Assembly: GCA_030430165.1 (NCBI GenBank)
Contig: JAUIGL010000017.1
Span: forward strand, 20,151 to 84,150
DNA length: 64,000 bases
Reading direction: 5' to 3'
From: a bacterium
GTDB lineage: Bacteria; Desulfobacterota; Binatia; HRBIN30; CADEER01
Shown: positions 42,937 to 50,388 of the stretch, in pieces
How the letters are laid out: each line of letters opens with the position of its first letter
How positions within the stretch are numbered: position 1 is the stretch's first letter
Program-made: the position numbers and the translations under genes
The notes under the pieces: generated by a model
Database searches by the model: none
Told to the model about the DNA's origin: nothing
Seen by the model: the letters and a program-made list of their open reading frames with translations, nothing else

Positions 42937-42963
42937 GCGGGGGCCAGGCAACTCGGCCCCCGC
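42937..42963 (+). terminator. Hairpin after the exported-protein gene
   Basis: The perfect 9-bp stem GCGGGGGCC / GGCCCCCGC with a 9-base loop lies 8 bp after the stop at 42928. It lacks a T tract. It marks the left edge of the accessory region. Three AACCAAGG direct repeats follow at about 42971-43000. Confidence 0.6.
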
Positions 42964-43094
42964 GCGAGAAAACCAAGGAACCAAGGGCAAGGAACCAAGG
43001 GGTCGGACCAAGCTATGCTACTGAAACTAAACGACTTGATGCGCGGCAGCCCGGCGCCGAAGTTTCGAGTGGTGAAGAGAAGTTTGAGGGGCTC

Positions 43095-43283
43095 CTGACG
43101 GAGCGGGATGTGGCGGTTCTTCTGCGGGTTGCTCCGGCGACCCTTCGAAAGTGGCGGTGGTCAGGTGACGGGCCGACGTTCCTAAAACTAGGGCGTGCGA
43201 TTAGGTACGAACGGTCTGCGGTGCGAGATTTTGTCGAGCAAGCGAGCCGCAGAAGCACCAGTGACCCCGGAGCCTTGCCATGA
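43095..43283 (+). CDS. AlpA/excisionase-like helix-turn-helix protein, start uncertain
   Basis: In this frame the bases encode LTERDVAVLLRVAPATLRKWR, then SGDGPTFLKLGRAIRYERSAVRDFVEQASRR. This is the standard MerR-like helix-turn-helix of excisionases and AlpA regulators from integrated elements. The stop overlaps the primase-helicase start (ATGA at 43280-43283). The frame is open further upstream with plausible residues (KRLDARQPGAEVSSGEEKFEG) but has no ATG, GTG or TTG before the domain. The first canonical start, GTG 43110, would remove the first helix. The gene may begin at CTG 43095, use a frame change from ATG 43015, or be damaged at its 5' end. Confidence 0.55.
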   Translation: MTERDVAVLLRVAPATLRKWRWSGDGPTFLKLGRAIRYERSAVRDFVEQASRRSTSDPGALP

Positions 43284-45397
43284 GCCCGGGCGCGATCCAG
43301 GACCTTGCCAAGGTCGCAGAGATCATTGTCGGGAATGGAGTTACGGAGATCCGAGCGCTCGACGGGCGATTGGTGCGCTCGGGGTACTTCGACAATCCCG
43401 ATGCGTTTGTGGAAGCGGCCGTAGAGGCCGACGCGCGCGAACCCACCGGCGTCCACTTCACTCTCAACGAACTGCACCCGGCCCTCATGGCACGCTCCGA
43501 CAACCGCATTGTTGATCGACCGCCACATACAACGTCCGATGCGGATGTTCGTCGCTACCGGTGGCTCTATATCGACTGCGATCCGGTGCGGCCGTCTGGT
43601 ATCAGCTCAACGGACGCGGAGCATGAGGCGGCAATCGAGCGGGCGAGAAAGATCGCGGCATGGCTTGAGGCTTTTGGCTGGCCGACAAATGCGTTTGTGG
43701 TTGCTGACAGTGGCAACGGTGCTCACCTCCTCGTACGCATCGACCTCCCCGCGGACGCCGACGGGCGAAGATTGGTCAGCGGCTGTCTCGATGCGATTTC
43801 GTTGGTCTGGACCGACTCCGCTGTCGTGATTAACACCAGCGTCGCCAATCCCTCGCGGATTTGCCGGCTCTATGGGACGACGGCACGAAAAGGAGATTCA
43901 AGCCCGGGGCGCCCTCACCGCGCCTCATGCATTCTCCAAGCGCCGGCCGAGGACCCAGCGGTCGTTCCAGAGGAGCTACTTCTTGCCTTGGTTGAGAAGG
44001 TTCCTGTCGATAGTCCGGATCAGCGTGGTCGCGGGAAGGGGGGATCAATCGACGTACCTGCGTACCTTTCCCAGCATGGGTTGGCGGTATCTCGCGAGGG
44101 TCCGTGGAAGTCGGGGCGAAAGTGGGTATTGAAAGTCTGCCCGTGGTCGTCCGATCACGTAGACGACAGCGCATATGTGGTTCAGTTTCCGAGCGGAGCG
44201 GTAGCGGCTGGTTGCCAGCACAACGGTTGCGCCGGCAAGAAGTGGCCTGACCTGCGTGATGTCGTTGAGGGGGGTCGGGAGGGTGCATCTTTGCCGGATG
44301 CGGAGCCAGGTCGTCGGCGTGCTCGGTTGGTTTGCGTCGCGGATGTGGAACCCGAGGAGATCGAGTGGCTCTGGCATTCGCGGCTGGCGCGCGGCAAGAT
44401 CACGTTGTTGGCTGGCGACCCGGGTTCTGGGAAGACGTTTCTAGCGCTGGCTGTCGCCGCCGCCCTGTCGAAGGGGGATGCCTTGATTGGCGATCAAGCC
44501 GGCCGTGACCCGACTAGCATTGTCTATCTGACGCGCGAGGACGGAGTGGCAGATACTCTCAGGCCGCGTCTCGATGCGATGGGCGCCGATCTCACCCGCG
44601 TCCATGTCCTCGTCGGTGCGAGTGACAACGAATCAGTCAATTTGGCCGATCTGTCTGTTGTCGAGGATGCGATAGAGAGATCAGGAGCCTCCCTGATCGT
44701 AGTCGATCCCGTTCAGAGCTGGCTCGGCGCGGGTGTCGACGCGCACCGTGCGAACGAGACGCGCCCGATTCTCGACGCCTTGGCGGAGATTTGTGCGCGG
44801 CATGGCTGTGCGTGCCTCATCATCGCACACATGGCCAAGGCTGTTGCGGCAAGGGCTGTGACCGCCGCTTTAGGGTCGATCGACTTCGCGGGAGCGGCGC
44901 GCGTGATGCTGATTGCTGGAGCCAACCCCGGGAGTCCGGACAACACTGTGCTCGCAGCGGCAAAGTCGAATATCGGTCCTATGCCGACCAGCATCGAGTA
45001 TCGTGTAGACAGGGAGAGGGGCGGATTCGAGTGGATCGGCGAATCGGAAGTGACAGCGTCGGAATTGTTGGCCAAGGGGGACCGCGCCCAGCGAGGTGGG
45101 GGCGCACTCGGCGTGGCCATGGAGTTCCTTCGGCAACAACTCGGATCGGGCGCTCGACCGGCAACTCAAGTCCAGCAGCTCGCGGTCGATTTCGGGATCA
45201 GCCCGAGCACATTGAGGCGGGCGCGCGAAGAACTCAATGTGCAGATCCGCAGATCCGGATTCGGCCCTGGTGGGATCTCTTTATGGGGACTTCCAATCAC
45301 CATGGATGACATGGATGTCCAGCCGGAATGGTTGGGCAACTATGACGCGCATGGGGGAATCTCTCTCGACGAGGATATTGAGACGGGGGTGATTTGA
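43280..45397 (+). CDS. Primase-helicase replication protein of a mobile element
   Basis: The 705-residue protein has an N-terminal prim-pol-like part (WLYIDCDPVRPSGISSTDAE, VVADSGNGAHLLVRIDLP, SRICRLYGT) and a Cys/His cluster (CPWSSDHVDD... CQHNGCAGKKW) that could bind zinc. A RepA/AAA_25 helicase domain follows from about residue 373 (LLAGDPGSGKTFLALAVAAAL; SLIVVDPVQSWLGAG; CLIIAHMAK). A C-terminal winged helix (AVDFGISPSTLRRAREEL) ends it. This order is typical of replication proteins in integrative plasmids, satellites and phages. It is coupled to the HTH gene upstream and to the small gene downstream (TGATG). It defines the accessory island. Confidence 0.85.
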   Translation: MSPGAIQDLAKVAEIIVGNGVTEIRALDGRLVRSGYFDNPDAFVEAAVEADAREPTGVHFTLNELHPALMARSDNRIVDRPPHTTSDADVRRYRWLYIDCDPVRPSGISSTDAEHEAAIERARKIAAWLEAFGWPTNAFVVADSGNGAHLLVRIDLPADADGRRLVSGCLDAISLVWTDSAVVINTSVANPSRICRLYGTTARKGDSSPGRPHRASCILQAPAEDPAVVPEELLLALVEKVPVDSPDQRGRGKGGSIDVPAYLSQHGLAVSREGPWKSGRKWVLKVCPWSSDHVDDSAYVVQFPSGAVAAGCQHNGCAGKKWPDLRDVVEGGREGASLPDAEPGRRRARLVCVADVEPEEIEWLWHSRLARGKITLLAGDPGSGKTFLALAVAAALSKGDALIGDQAGRDPTSIVYLTREDGVADTLRPRLDAMGADLTRVHVLVGASDNESVNLADLSVVEDAIERSGASLIVVDPVQSWLGAGVDAHRANETRPILDALAEICARHGCACLIIAHMAKAVAARAVTAALGSIDFAGAARVMLIAGANPGSPDNTVLAAAKSNIGPMPTSIEYRVDRERGGFEWIGESEVTASELLAKGDRAQRGGGALGVAMEFLRQQLGSGARPATQVQQLAVDFGISPSTLRRAREELNVQIRRSGFGPGGISLWGLPITMDDMDVQPEWLGNYDAHGGISLDEDIETGVI

Positions 45398-45846
45398 TGT
45401 CCGCCACAGAGCTACTGAACGAGCTGAGCGCGCGCGGAGTTACGCTTCGACCGGCGCCGGATGGTATCCGCTACCAAGCACCTCGCGGAGCGCTGACGCC
45501 GGAGTTGCGCGAGCGGCTGGTCGCGAGCAAACCAGCGGTCCTCGAAATTCTGGCCCTCGAACGTGTCCGCGAGACGTGGAAACCCGGCGAGTGGTTGGCT
45601 TACCGGGAAGGCGACGCGCTGTTCGCCTCCAAGTATGCCGGGATCGGACCGGCTGGGCACATCAACTTGACGCTCGCCGATGGAGCCCTGCGCGCGATCC
45701 CAGTTCATCGGGTGGCGTTGGAATGGGGACCAGACGCCAGTGAAGCATACGAGGAGCGGCTTTGCCTGATGCTTGAGGCCGGGGTCTCGGAGGGAGACGC
45801 TAGGGAGCGGGCAGAAGCTTGTCTGACGGCTATGTCGCGGTCATGA
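45397..45846 (+). CDS. Small mobile-element protein with TubC-N-like domain
   Basis: ATG 45397 overlaps the stop of the primase-helicase gene (TGATG), giving 149 residues. The first ~50 residues (ATELLNELSARGVTLRPAPDGIRYQAP... LTPELRERLVASKPAVLEIL) match the TubC N-terminal docking fold, seen both in polyketide assembly lines and in many phage or integrative-element proteins. The rest is unassigned, with a C-terminal helical AEACLTAMSRS. It probably works with the replication protein. Its function is unknown. Confidence 0.7.
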   Translation: MSATELLNELSARGVTLRPAPDGIRYQAPRGALTPELRERLVASKPAVLEILALERVRETWKPGEWLAYREGDALFASKYAGIGPAGHINLTLADGALRAIPVHRVALEWGPDASEAYEERLCLMLEAGVSEGDARERAEACLTAMSRS

Positions 45847-46126
45847 GAAGATAGACGGCCCCCGATTAGGTTCCGCGCTGACCTCAAGCCGCTGGGCGAC
45901 GCTCAGAACGGCAGCCGATTCACCGCGGAACTCTCGCCGATCGCCGCTCCATTCAACTTGACGACAGCCATTGGTCTATTCGAGGGACCCATTGGGCAAC
46001 GGCTTGCTTGGTCTCCACCGATAGGTTGATCAACGAGAGGTTCCAGAGTTTGGTCGCACGTGGATTATTTTCGTTCCAGCTACCGAGGAGCGGAATAGGT
46101 TCGACTAAGAGGGGCGAAGGGAGTGA
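45847..46126. other. Convergent intergenic gap
   Basis: These 280 bp separate the rightward replication genes from the leftward Dcd operon. I see no gene, clear terminator or long repeat. The base composition drops from GC-rich to more balanced across it. Confidence 0.5.
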
Positions 46127-46570
46127 CTAGCAGTCGCACCATTTATCGAGGACACGCTTCTTGATCAGGTAAACGCTCACGGCCGTAACAGGCAAGGGCA
46201 TCTGAGAGGCGATGCTGACCAAGGAATCTGCAACCGCAACTGCCAAATCTAAGCCATCGCTGTCGCGCTTCTGGCAGTAGGCGAGGTCAACACAAACCAG
46301 CTCGTATATTTCTTTCTTGAATCGCCGGACCTGGGACGCTGTCCATCTAAGGAGTGCGTCCCGGACGGCAAGACCATACGATTCTCCCCAAGCACGTGCG
46401 GACGTCCTGGCGCCTGGTGGTGGTGTTCTCTCCTCGAACCTCTTTAGCACTAGGGCAGAGATCCTCTTTTGCTCATCTGCCGGGATGGCGTTGACAAGGG
46501 CGTTCTCCAAGGCGCTGGGATCACCCCACAGTTCTTCAAGCTCCATGAGCTGTTTCTTTTTGAGGGGCAC
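46127..46570 (-). CDS. Small protein of unknown function in the Dcd operon
   Basis: From GTG 46570, preceded by AAGGA 8 bp upstream, the protein has 147 residues. It begins with basic residues (PLKKKQL), has an acidic helix (MELEELWGDPSALENALVNAIP), an RFEERTPPPGARTSARAWGESYG segment, and a moderately hydrophobic C-terminal part (LDLAVAVADSLVSIASQMPLPVTAVSVYLIKKRVLDKW) that could insert in a membrane. I recognise no family. It starts 13 bp after the stop of the dCTP-deaminase-like gene and is probably its last operon partner. The longer frame back to 46642 overlaps that gene and is less likely. Confidence 0.65.
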   Translation of the reverse strand: MPLKKKQLMELEELWGDPSALENALVNAIPADEQKRISALVLKRFEERTPPPGARTSARAWGESYGLAVRDALLRWTASQVRRFKKEIYELVCVDLAYCQKRDSDGLDLAVAVADSLVSIASQMPLPVTAVSVYLIKKRVLDKWCDC

Positions 46571-46583
46571 TCGAGAGTTCCTT

Positions 46584-47177
46584 CTATCGGCTCCACCAGC
46601 GTGCGTCTGGTCCAAGGTCACGTTTAGTGAACTCAGGTCCAATTGGGCAGTTGTACTTGCCGTCGTACTTTGGGCTCTCGCCTTCGACGCGATGGAAGAC
46701 CAGTTGAGCGACTCGTACCCCAGGGTAGACGATCAGGGGGACTTCGCCGCTGTTGATTATTTCTAAAGTTAGGCAGCCTCTGAACCCAGGAAGAACAGTC
46801 GTTGCCGTTGCTATGATCAGCCCAAGGCGACCCCATGATGACCGCCCTTCAACGCTTGCGACAAGCTGTCGTGGCAGGGCGATGTACTCAAGGGTTGCGC
46901 CAAGCACTAGTTCTCCCGGATGCAGAACGAACTGTTCTCTTGTGCGTACGCGAATTCGCTCTTGGGATTTGTGCAGTGTGCGTTCCCAGCTTTCTTCCTT
47001 CTTGCCTTGGTCGATGCAGTTTAGTGCGGACCTTCGCCAGACAATGAATTCGTGCCCCAACCTGACGTCCACACTCGCAGGGCCGATTTGTTTCGGGTCG
47101 AGAATGGGAGTGATTACGAGAGGATCCTCCTCTGCGGCCATCGCTCCTCGGATCGCACTCCTTGCGAGGACGCTCAT
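46584..47177 (-). CDS. dcd: dCTP deaminase/dUTPase-like protein (Dcd family)
   Basis: The 197-residue protein has the trimeric dUTPase/Dcd fold signs: PASVDVRLGHEFIVWR, LHPGELVLGATLEYIALP, VEGRSSWGRLGL with the conserved Arg/Ser pair, and LTLEIINSGEVPL, whose Glu is at the catalytic position of dCTP deaminases. It differs from housekeeping Dcd in the segment between: IIATATTVLPGF replaces the usual HVTA..IDPGF, so the conserved Asp is Leu. Housekeeping Dcd makes dUTP for dTTP synthesis, while some Dcd homologues act in anti-phage nucleotide depletion. Its coupling (ATGA 47174-47177) to the HELLH gene and its location in a mobile island favour the latter, but this is inference. Confidence 0.85.
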   Translation of the reverse strand: MSVLARSAIRGAMAAEEDPLVITPILDPKQIGPASVDVRLGHEFIVWRRSALNCIDQGKKEESWERTLHKSQERIRVRTREQFVLHPGELVLGATLEYIALPRQLVASVEGRSSWGRLGLIIATATTVLPGFRGCLTLEIINSGEVPLIVYPGVRVAQLVFHRVEGESPKYDGKYNCPIGPEFTKRDLGPDARWWSR

Positions 47178-48565
47178 TTTGAGGGCACCTCTTCACTAAC
47201 GAACTTGCGTTCGAACCCGCGAATCAACTCAGAATCTTCCCACGATTTTAGGAGTAGGCGACACGCACGAAGGTGAGAATCCAAGCTTATCTCGCCTTCG
47301 GATTCACGGCGGAGGGAATCGAGCCATCCAGCAAGAGCCAACGAAGAAGTCGATGCCGCACGCCCTCTACCTTCCTCAAACTCAATTTGCCCGGCTGGCA
47401 CGAGCATCTCGAAGCGTTTGAGGATGTGGGGCACCTCGTCAATTGTGTTTGCCCAGCAAAGATCCCGCTCTCGCAGGAAACTCTGGATATAATTGGAGGC
47501 GGCCTCAATCTCTAGCGCAACCTGATCGTACGCGATCTTCGTCAGCGGATCGCCCTCAATGATCTTCTTGTCGCTGTCCTTTGCGACTTCCGCTTTTAAG
47601 AAGTTAAGGAAGTTATCGAGGGGGGTACGGTGTGCATCATCGAGTGTCCTACGTAGTTCCTCAAGACTCTCCGATCCGGGCGATGTGCCGAAGGAGCGTT
47701 CGAGCAAGGTACGAAGTCTAAATCGAAACGGAGGATGAAGATTGCCTGCTTCGATAGGTAAGTCGAGGGACATGAACTGTGCTTCTTGATACAGTGCGAG
47801 CAGAGTAGAAGGGCCGAAGATGACCGCGCAACCCATGTCACAAATCAGTTCCTCCATCGCTCTCTGCCAAATCTCTCTCGCTTGCTCTATGACCGTTCCA
47901 AGTGGGTCGGAACCAAGCGGATTGAACAGCGACGGTTTCGCGAGATCGGGGTGCCTCTTCTTGATCACCCCCTCGCAGGGAGCCTTGAGGCGATGGAGCA
48001 CCTCGGTGCTACGTTCCCGTAGGTACTCTGGAAGAGTTGGATGTAGGAGCTCATGCCCAACGAGTACGTGTAGCGGAGCATCCAGGCGATGGGATTGCGG
48101 GATCTCCAGTACGTCGAAAGCCTCAATGCCGTCTACATGCTCATCTGGAACATACTGGATTGTGTACGTTTGAGATTCCGTACACGTCGTCAGAACTTTG
48201 TGGTGGGGCAGCAATTCCTGGGCGAGCTTTTCGATACTCGCTATAAAACTCCAGGGGACTTTGCTTGTTTGCGCGTTGTCCAGTGAGTACAGGAGCTGGA
48301 TTTGGAGGCTAAGCTTGCGCCGCTCAGATTGGAATTGGCGTCCAGCGTTCTTGGGGTCATCGTCGACTAGAGTATCGATGTAGTCGATCTCGGCTCGCTG
48401 GGCGTGCAGCTGCGAGAAGAGTTCGTTTAGGAGCGCTGGTCCTACGTCGGTTGGGTAATCGTTCGCGGCTAGCTTGTTTAAGCTCTGCTCGAACGACCTT
48501 AGTTCGAGTTCCAGAACCAGACGTTGGCGACGAAGGAGCGGCTCACTCAGACCTGCGATGGGCAT
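47174..48565 (-). CDS. HELLH metallopeptidase-like protein of unknown function
   Basis: The 463-residue protein has a long helical N-terminal half (QRLVLELELRSFEQSLNKLA... RRKLSLQIQLLYSLDNAQ). The motif LVGHELLHPTLPEYL follows, in which HELLH fits the zinc HExxH pattern, and about 60 residues later MEELICDMGCAVIFGPS could give the third ligand Glu. The C-terminal part is helical again. This looks like a gluzincin-type metallopeptidase, but I cannot name a family and substrate binding cannot be seen. It overlaps the gene upstream by 19 bp and the dcd-like gene by 4 bp, so the proteins are made together. Base composition is clearly lower in GC than flanking genes. Confidence 0.75.
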   Translation of the reverse strand: MPIAGLSEPLLRRQRLVLELELRSFEQSLNKLAANDYPTDVGPALLNELFSQLHAQRAEIDYIDTLVDDDPKNAGRQFQSERRKLSLQIQLLYSLDNAQTSKVPWSFIASIEKLAQELLPHHKVLTTCTESQTYTIQYVPDEHVDGIEAFDVLEIPQSHRLDAPLHVLVGHELLHPTLPEYLRERSTEVLHRLKAPCEGVIKKRHPDLAKPSLFNPLGSDPLGTVIEQAREIWQRAMEELICDMGCAVIFGPSTLLALYQEAQFMSLDLPIEAGNLHPPFRFRLRTLLERSFGTSPGSESLEELRRTLDDAHRTPLDNFLNFLKAEVAKDSDKKIIEGDPLTKIAYDQVALEIEAASNYIQSFLRERDLCWANTIDEVPHILKRFEMLVPAGQIEFEEGRGRAASTSSLALAGWLDSLRRESEGEISLDSHLRACRLLLKSWEDSELIRGFERKFVSEEVPSK

Positions 48566-49014
48566 GGTCGAGGAGCGGAGGTCTTTCTCATTTGTTGGTC
48601 GGCCTGCGCGGCGAGAAGGTCGCCTAGGGCGCCAAAGAAGTCGACCGCAGAATCAGCCTCATCCCCAAGTGGGTGATCTAGGGATGTGATCAGGAGCTGC
48701 TTGATTGGTTCTAAAGACTCTACGATTTCCTCGTAGGTTGGAGCTTGGGCTTCGTCGTCCGCTGGGGTCATGATCGACATGGTGTCTGTAACCCAGTTTA
48801 TTGGACGTAGGCTGCCGGCGTGCAGTTCGCTTTTCGTTCCCGAAAGAAATCCACCGCCTTCGAGCGCATTGTCTAGGAACTCAATGGCGCGTTGCACAAC
48901 TTCGGGGTGTCTCAACTCGCGGCCGTGCTGACGCTGCCGCAAAGAACTCGCCACCTTGATGAAAAGATCGGACAGGTCGACGAGCTGGCGTAACCGAACG
49001 TTGTTTGTCGGCAT
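48547..49014 (-). CDS. First gene of the Dcd/HELLH operon, unknown function
   Basis: ATG 49014 follows AAGGGGGC with good spacing and gives 155 residues. The protein is mostly helical (LRQLVDLSDLFIKVASSLRQ; PEVVQRAIEFLDNALEGG; YEEIVESLEPIKQLLITSLD; AVDFFGALGDLLAAQADQQ) with no export signal or recognised motif. It overlaps the HELLH gene start. A promoter with two dyads lies ~95 bp upstream. It could be a regulator or a sensor subunit of the module, but nothing in the sequence decides this. Confidence 0.65.
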   Translation of the reverse strand: MPTNNVRLRQLVDLSDLFIKVASSLRQRQHGRELRHPEVVQRAIEFLDNALEGGGFLSGTKSELHAGSLRPINWVTDTMSIMTPADDEAQAPTYEEIVESLEPIKQLLITSLDHPLGDEADSAVDFFGALGDLLAAQADQQMRKTSAPRPCPSQV

Positions 49015-49108
49015 CTTACAGCCCCCTTCTGCTTCCGAATGGCTCAAAGCTCTCTCTTACCTGACCATGCAGAGCCAATTTCCGAACCGGGTCGCGCCAA
49101 ATTGCGAT

Positions 49109-49139
49109 CGTATTTACCAAAATACGACACTAATGTCGA
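49109..49139 (-). promoter_or_regulatory. Promoter with overlapping dyads for the Dcd/HELLH operon
   Basis: Read on the minus strand, TCGACA (49139-49134) and TAAATA (49116-49111) are spaced 17 bp, a fair sigma70-type promoter pointing to the operon start at 49014. Two dyads cover it: CGTATTT-ACCA-AAATACG (49109-49126) and CGACA-CTAA-TGTCG (49125-49138), which share two bases. Dyads on the -10 and -35 are typical of repressor operators. The -10 match is modest. Confidence 0.5.
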
Positions 49140-49310
49140 AAGGAAACTTGTGGTGAACATCGGCCGGGGGTTGGAGTGCCACGATCGTGCTAAGCAGGTT
49201 CTTCCGCTTACCTAGTGCTTACCCAATGCCGCAGCGTACACTCGGGATTCTCCGCGCGGGGAATCTGCGCTTGGCGATAACCTATCGATAAAGAAAAGAA
49301 TATTTGTAAG

Positions 49311-49394
49311 TGGCCTCGGGGAGACTTGAACTCCCACGCGGTTGCCCGCAACAGATTTTGAGTCTGCCGTGTCTGCCAATTCCACCACGAGGCC
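49311..49394 (-). tRNA. tRNA-Leu(CAA)
   Basis: The minus strand folds into an 84-nt tRNA. Its acceptor arms are GGCCTCG and CGAGGCC with discriminator A, the D-arm region has TGGCAGACAC, the anticodon stem-loop is GCAGA-CTCAAAA-TCTGT with anticodon CAA (49358-49360), the variable arm is long, as in leucine tRNAs, and the T arm is GGGAG-TTCAAGT-CTCCC. The CCA is not encoded. Its 3' end faces the accessory island to the left, the usual orientation for integration into a tRNA 3' end. Confidence 0.95.
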
Positions 49395-49425
49395 GGATGG
49401 TTGCGGCTGTTGAGCGTTGCCGAAG

Positions 49426-50373
49426 CTAGGATCTGGGGGAGAGGGGGTCAAGCGGGGATAGGCAGCGGACCTCGATGGCATCGACCAGGGTGTGGGCTTC
49501 GATGGTGCTCGGCGTCCGCCGGTTGCTCCAGGAGTCGATGGCGAGGCCGCCCGGGGTGTTCTGCAGCGACGGGGTCTGGTCGAGCTCGTCGAGGTTCCAG
49601 GTCAGTGGCTCGAGGGCTCCGTCGGGCCAGATCCTGGCCTGCAGGCGGGTCGCAGTGGGGTTCGCCTGGGTCACGCGGAAGCGCACCAGGTAGTCGGTGT
49701 CGCTCTGCAGCGACAGGCTGCGGTCGATCTCGATTGGGATTTCTTCGCCGTCGCGTTCGAGCCAAACGCCGATTCCGTCGAAGCCGCGGAAGCCCTCGAT
49801 GAAGACGCTGTACCCTTCGCCGGGTGGATTGGTGTCGGTCAGGTAGCCGCCGTTCTGGCGAACGTAGAAGCCGACTCCCTGCGTCGACAGGTCCTCGAAA
49901 CGAACCCTGAAGACGACTTCGACATCGAGGGTGCGGACGTCTGCGTACATGCGGGCGAGCGAGTATGTGGGATCGGCAAGCGGACGCAGCCGGGTGCGGC
50001 CGCCGCGGATCTCGGCGACGTCGACGCTGTCGCCGATCGCCACCCATGGCGCCGGCCAGGGGGCGCCGTCGGTCGGGGCGTCGAAGCTTTCGACGTAGGG
50101 GAGATCCGCGCACGGGTCGGCCGAAGCGCAGCCGTCGAGCGCGTTGGCGACCGCTGCTACCAGCAGCTGAATCGTCACCCGGCCGCCACCGTCGTCGAAG
50201 GCGCGGCACCTTGCGAGATCGGGGCTTGCCGACAGGGCGAGATTCACCCCCAGGATGAGCTCGTTGACGGTGACTCGGCCGTCCGCGTCGCAGTCGCCGA
50301 CGCACTGCTGGGCGACGACATCGCGCTGGCTACTCGACAGCACAACGACGGCGAGCAGCAGGATGCGGAGCAT
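49426..50373 (-). CDS. Exported protein with dockerin-like EF-hand repeat and beta domain
   Basis: The 315-residue protein has a signal peptide (LRILLLAVVVLSSS). A dockerin-type pair follows: CVGDCDADGRVTVNELILGV carries a full EF-hand loop, while the second, FDDGGGRVTIQLLVAAVANALDGC, has lost the usual Asp/Asn ligands. The remaining ~220 residues are beta-rich (YVESFDAPTDGAPWPAPW; VVFRVRFEDLSTQGVGFYVRQNGG; DYLVRFRVTQANPTATRLQARIWP), like the concanavalin/LamG sandwich. Such proteins usually sit on the cell surface or are secreted. The ligand is unknown. It lies 15 bp after the stop of no gene on its strand but directly precedes (in position) the HEAT-repeat gene, probably as a separate downstream cistron. 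Confidence 0.78.
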   Translation of the reverse strand: MLRILLLAVVVLSSSQRDVVAQQCVGDCDADGRVTVNELILGVNLALSASPDLARCRAFDDGGGRVTIQLLVAAVANALDGCASADPCADLPYVESFDAPTDGAPWPAPWVAIGDSVDVAEIRGGRTRLRPLADPTYSLARMYADVRTLDVEVVFRVRFEDLSTQGVGFYVRQNGGYLTDTNPPGEGYSVFIEGFRGFDGIGVWLERDGEEIPIEIDRSLSLQSDTDYLVRFRVTQANPTATRLQARIWPDGALEPLTWNLDELDQTPSLQNTPGGLAIDSWSNRRTPSTIEAHTLVDAIEVRCLSPLDPLSPRS

Positions 50374-50388
50374 GCTTCCGGACCCGAG

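Noticed and set aside
42930..43100. Second attachment site (copy of the tRNA-Leu 3' end)
   Set aside because: I searched this stretch for TGGCCTCGGGGAGACTTG-like sequence and found none, so island ends are not claimed as att sites.
45847..46126. Integrase or transposase fragment in the island
   Set aside because: No open frame with recombinase motifs (Arg-His-x-x-Arg-Tyr or serine recombinase) is visible here or elsewhere between 43 and 49.4 kb.
49212..49481. 89-codon open frame over the tRNA
   Set aside because: It overlaps the tRNA-Leu gene on the same strand and its translation contains tRNA-derived sequence only.
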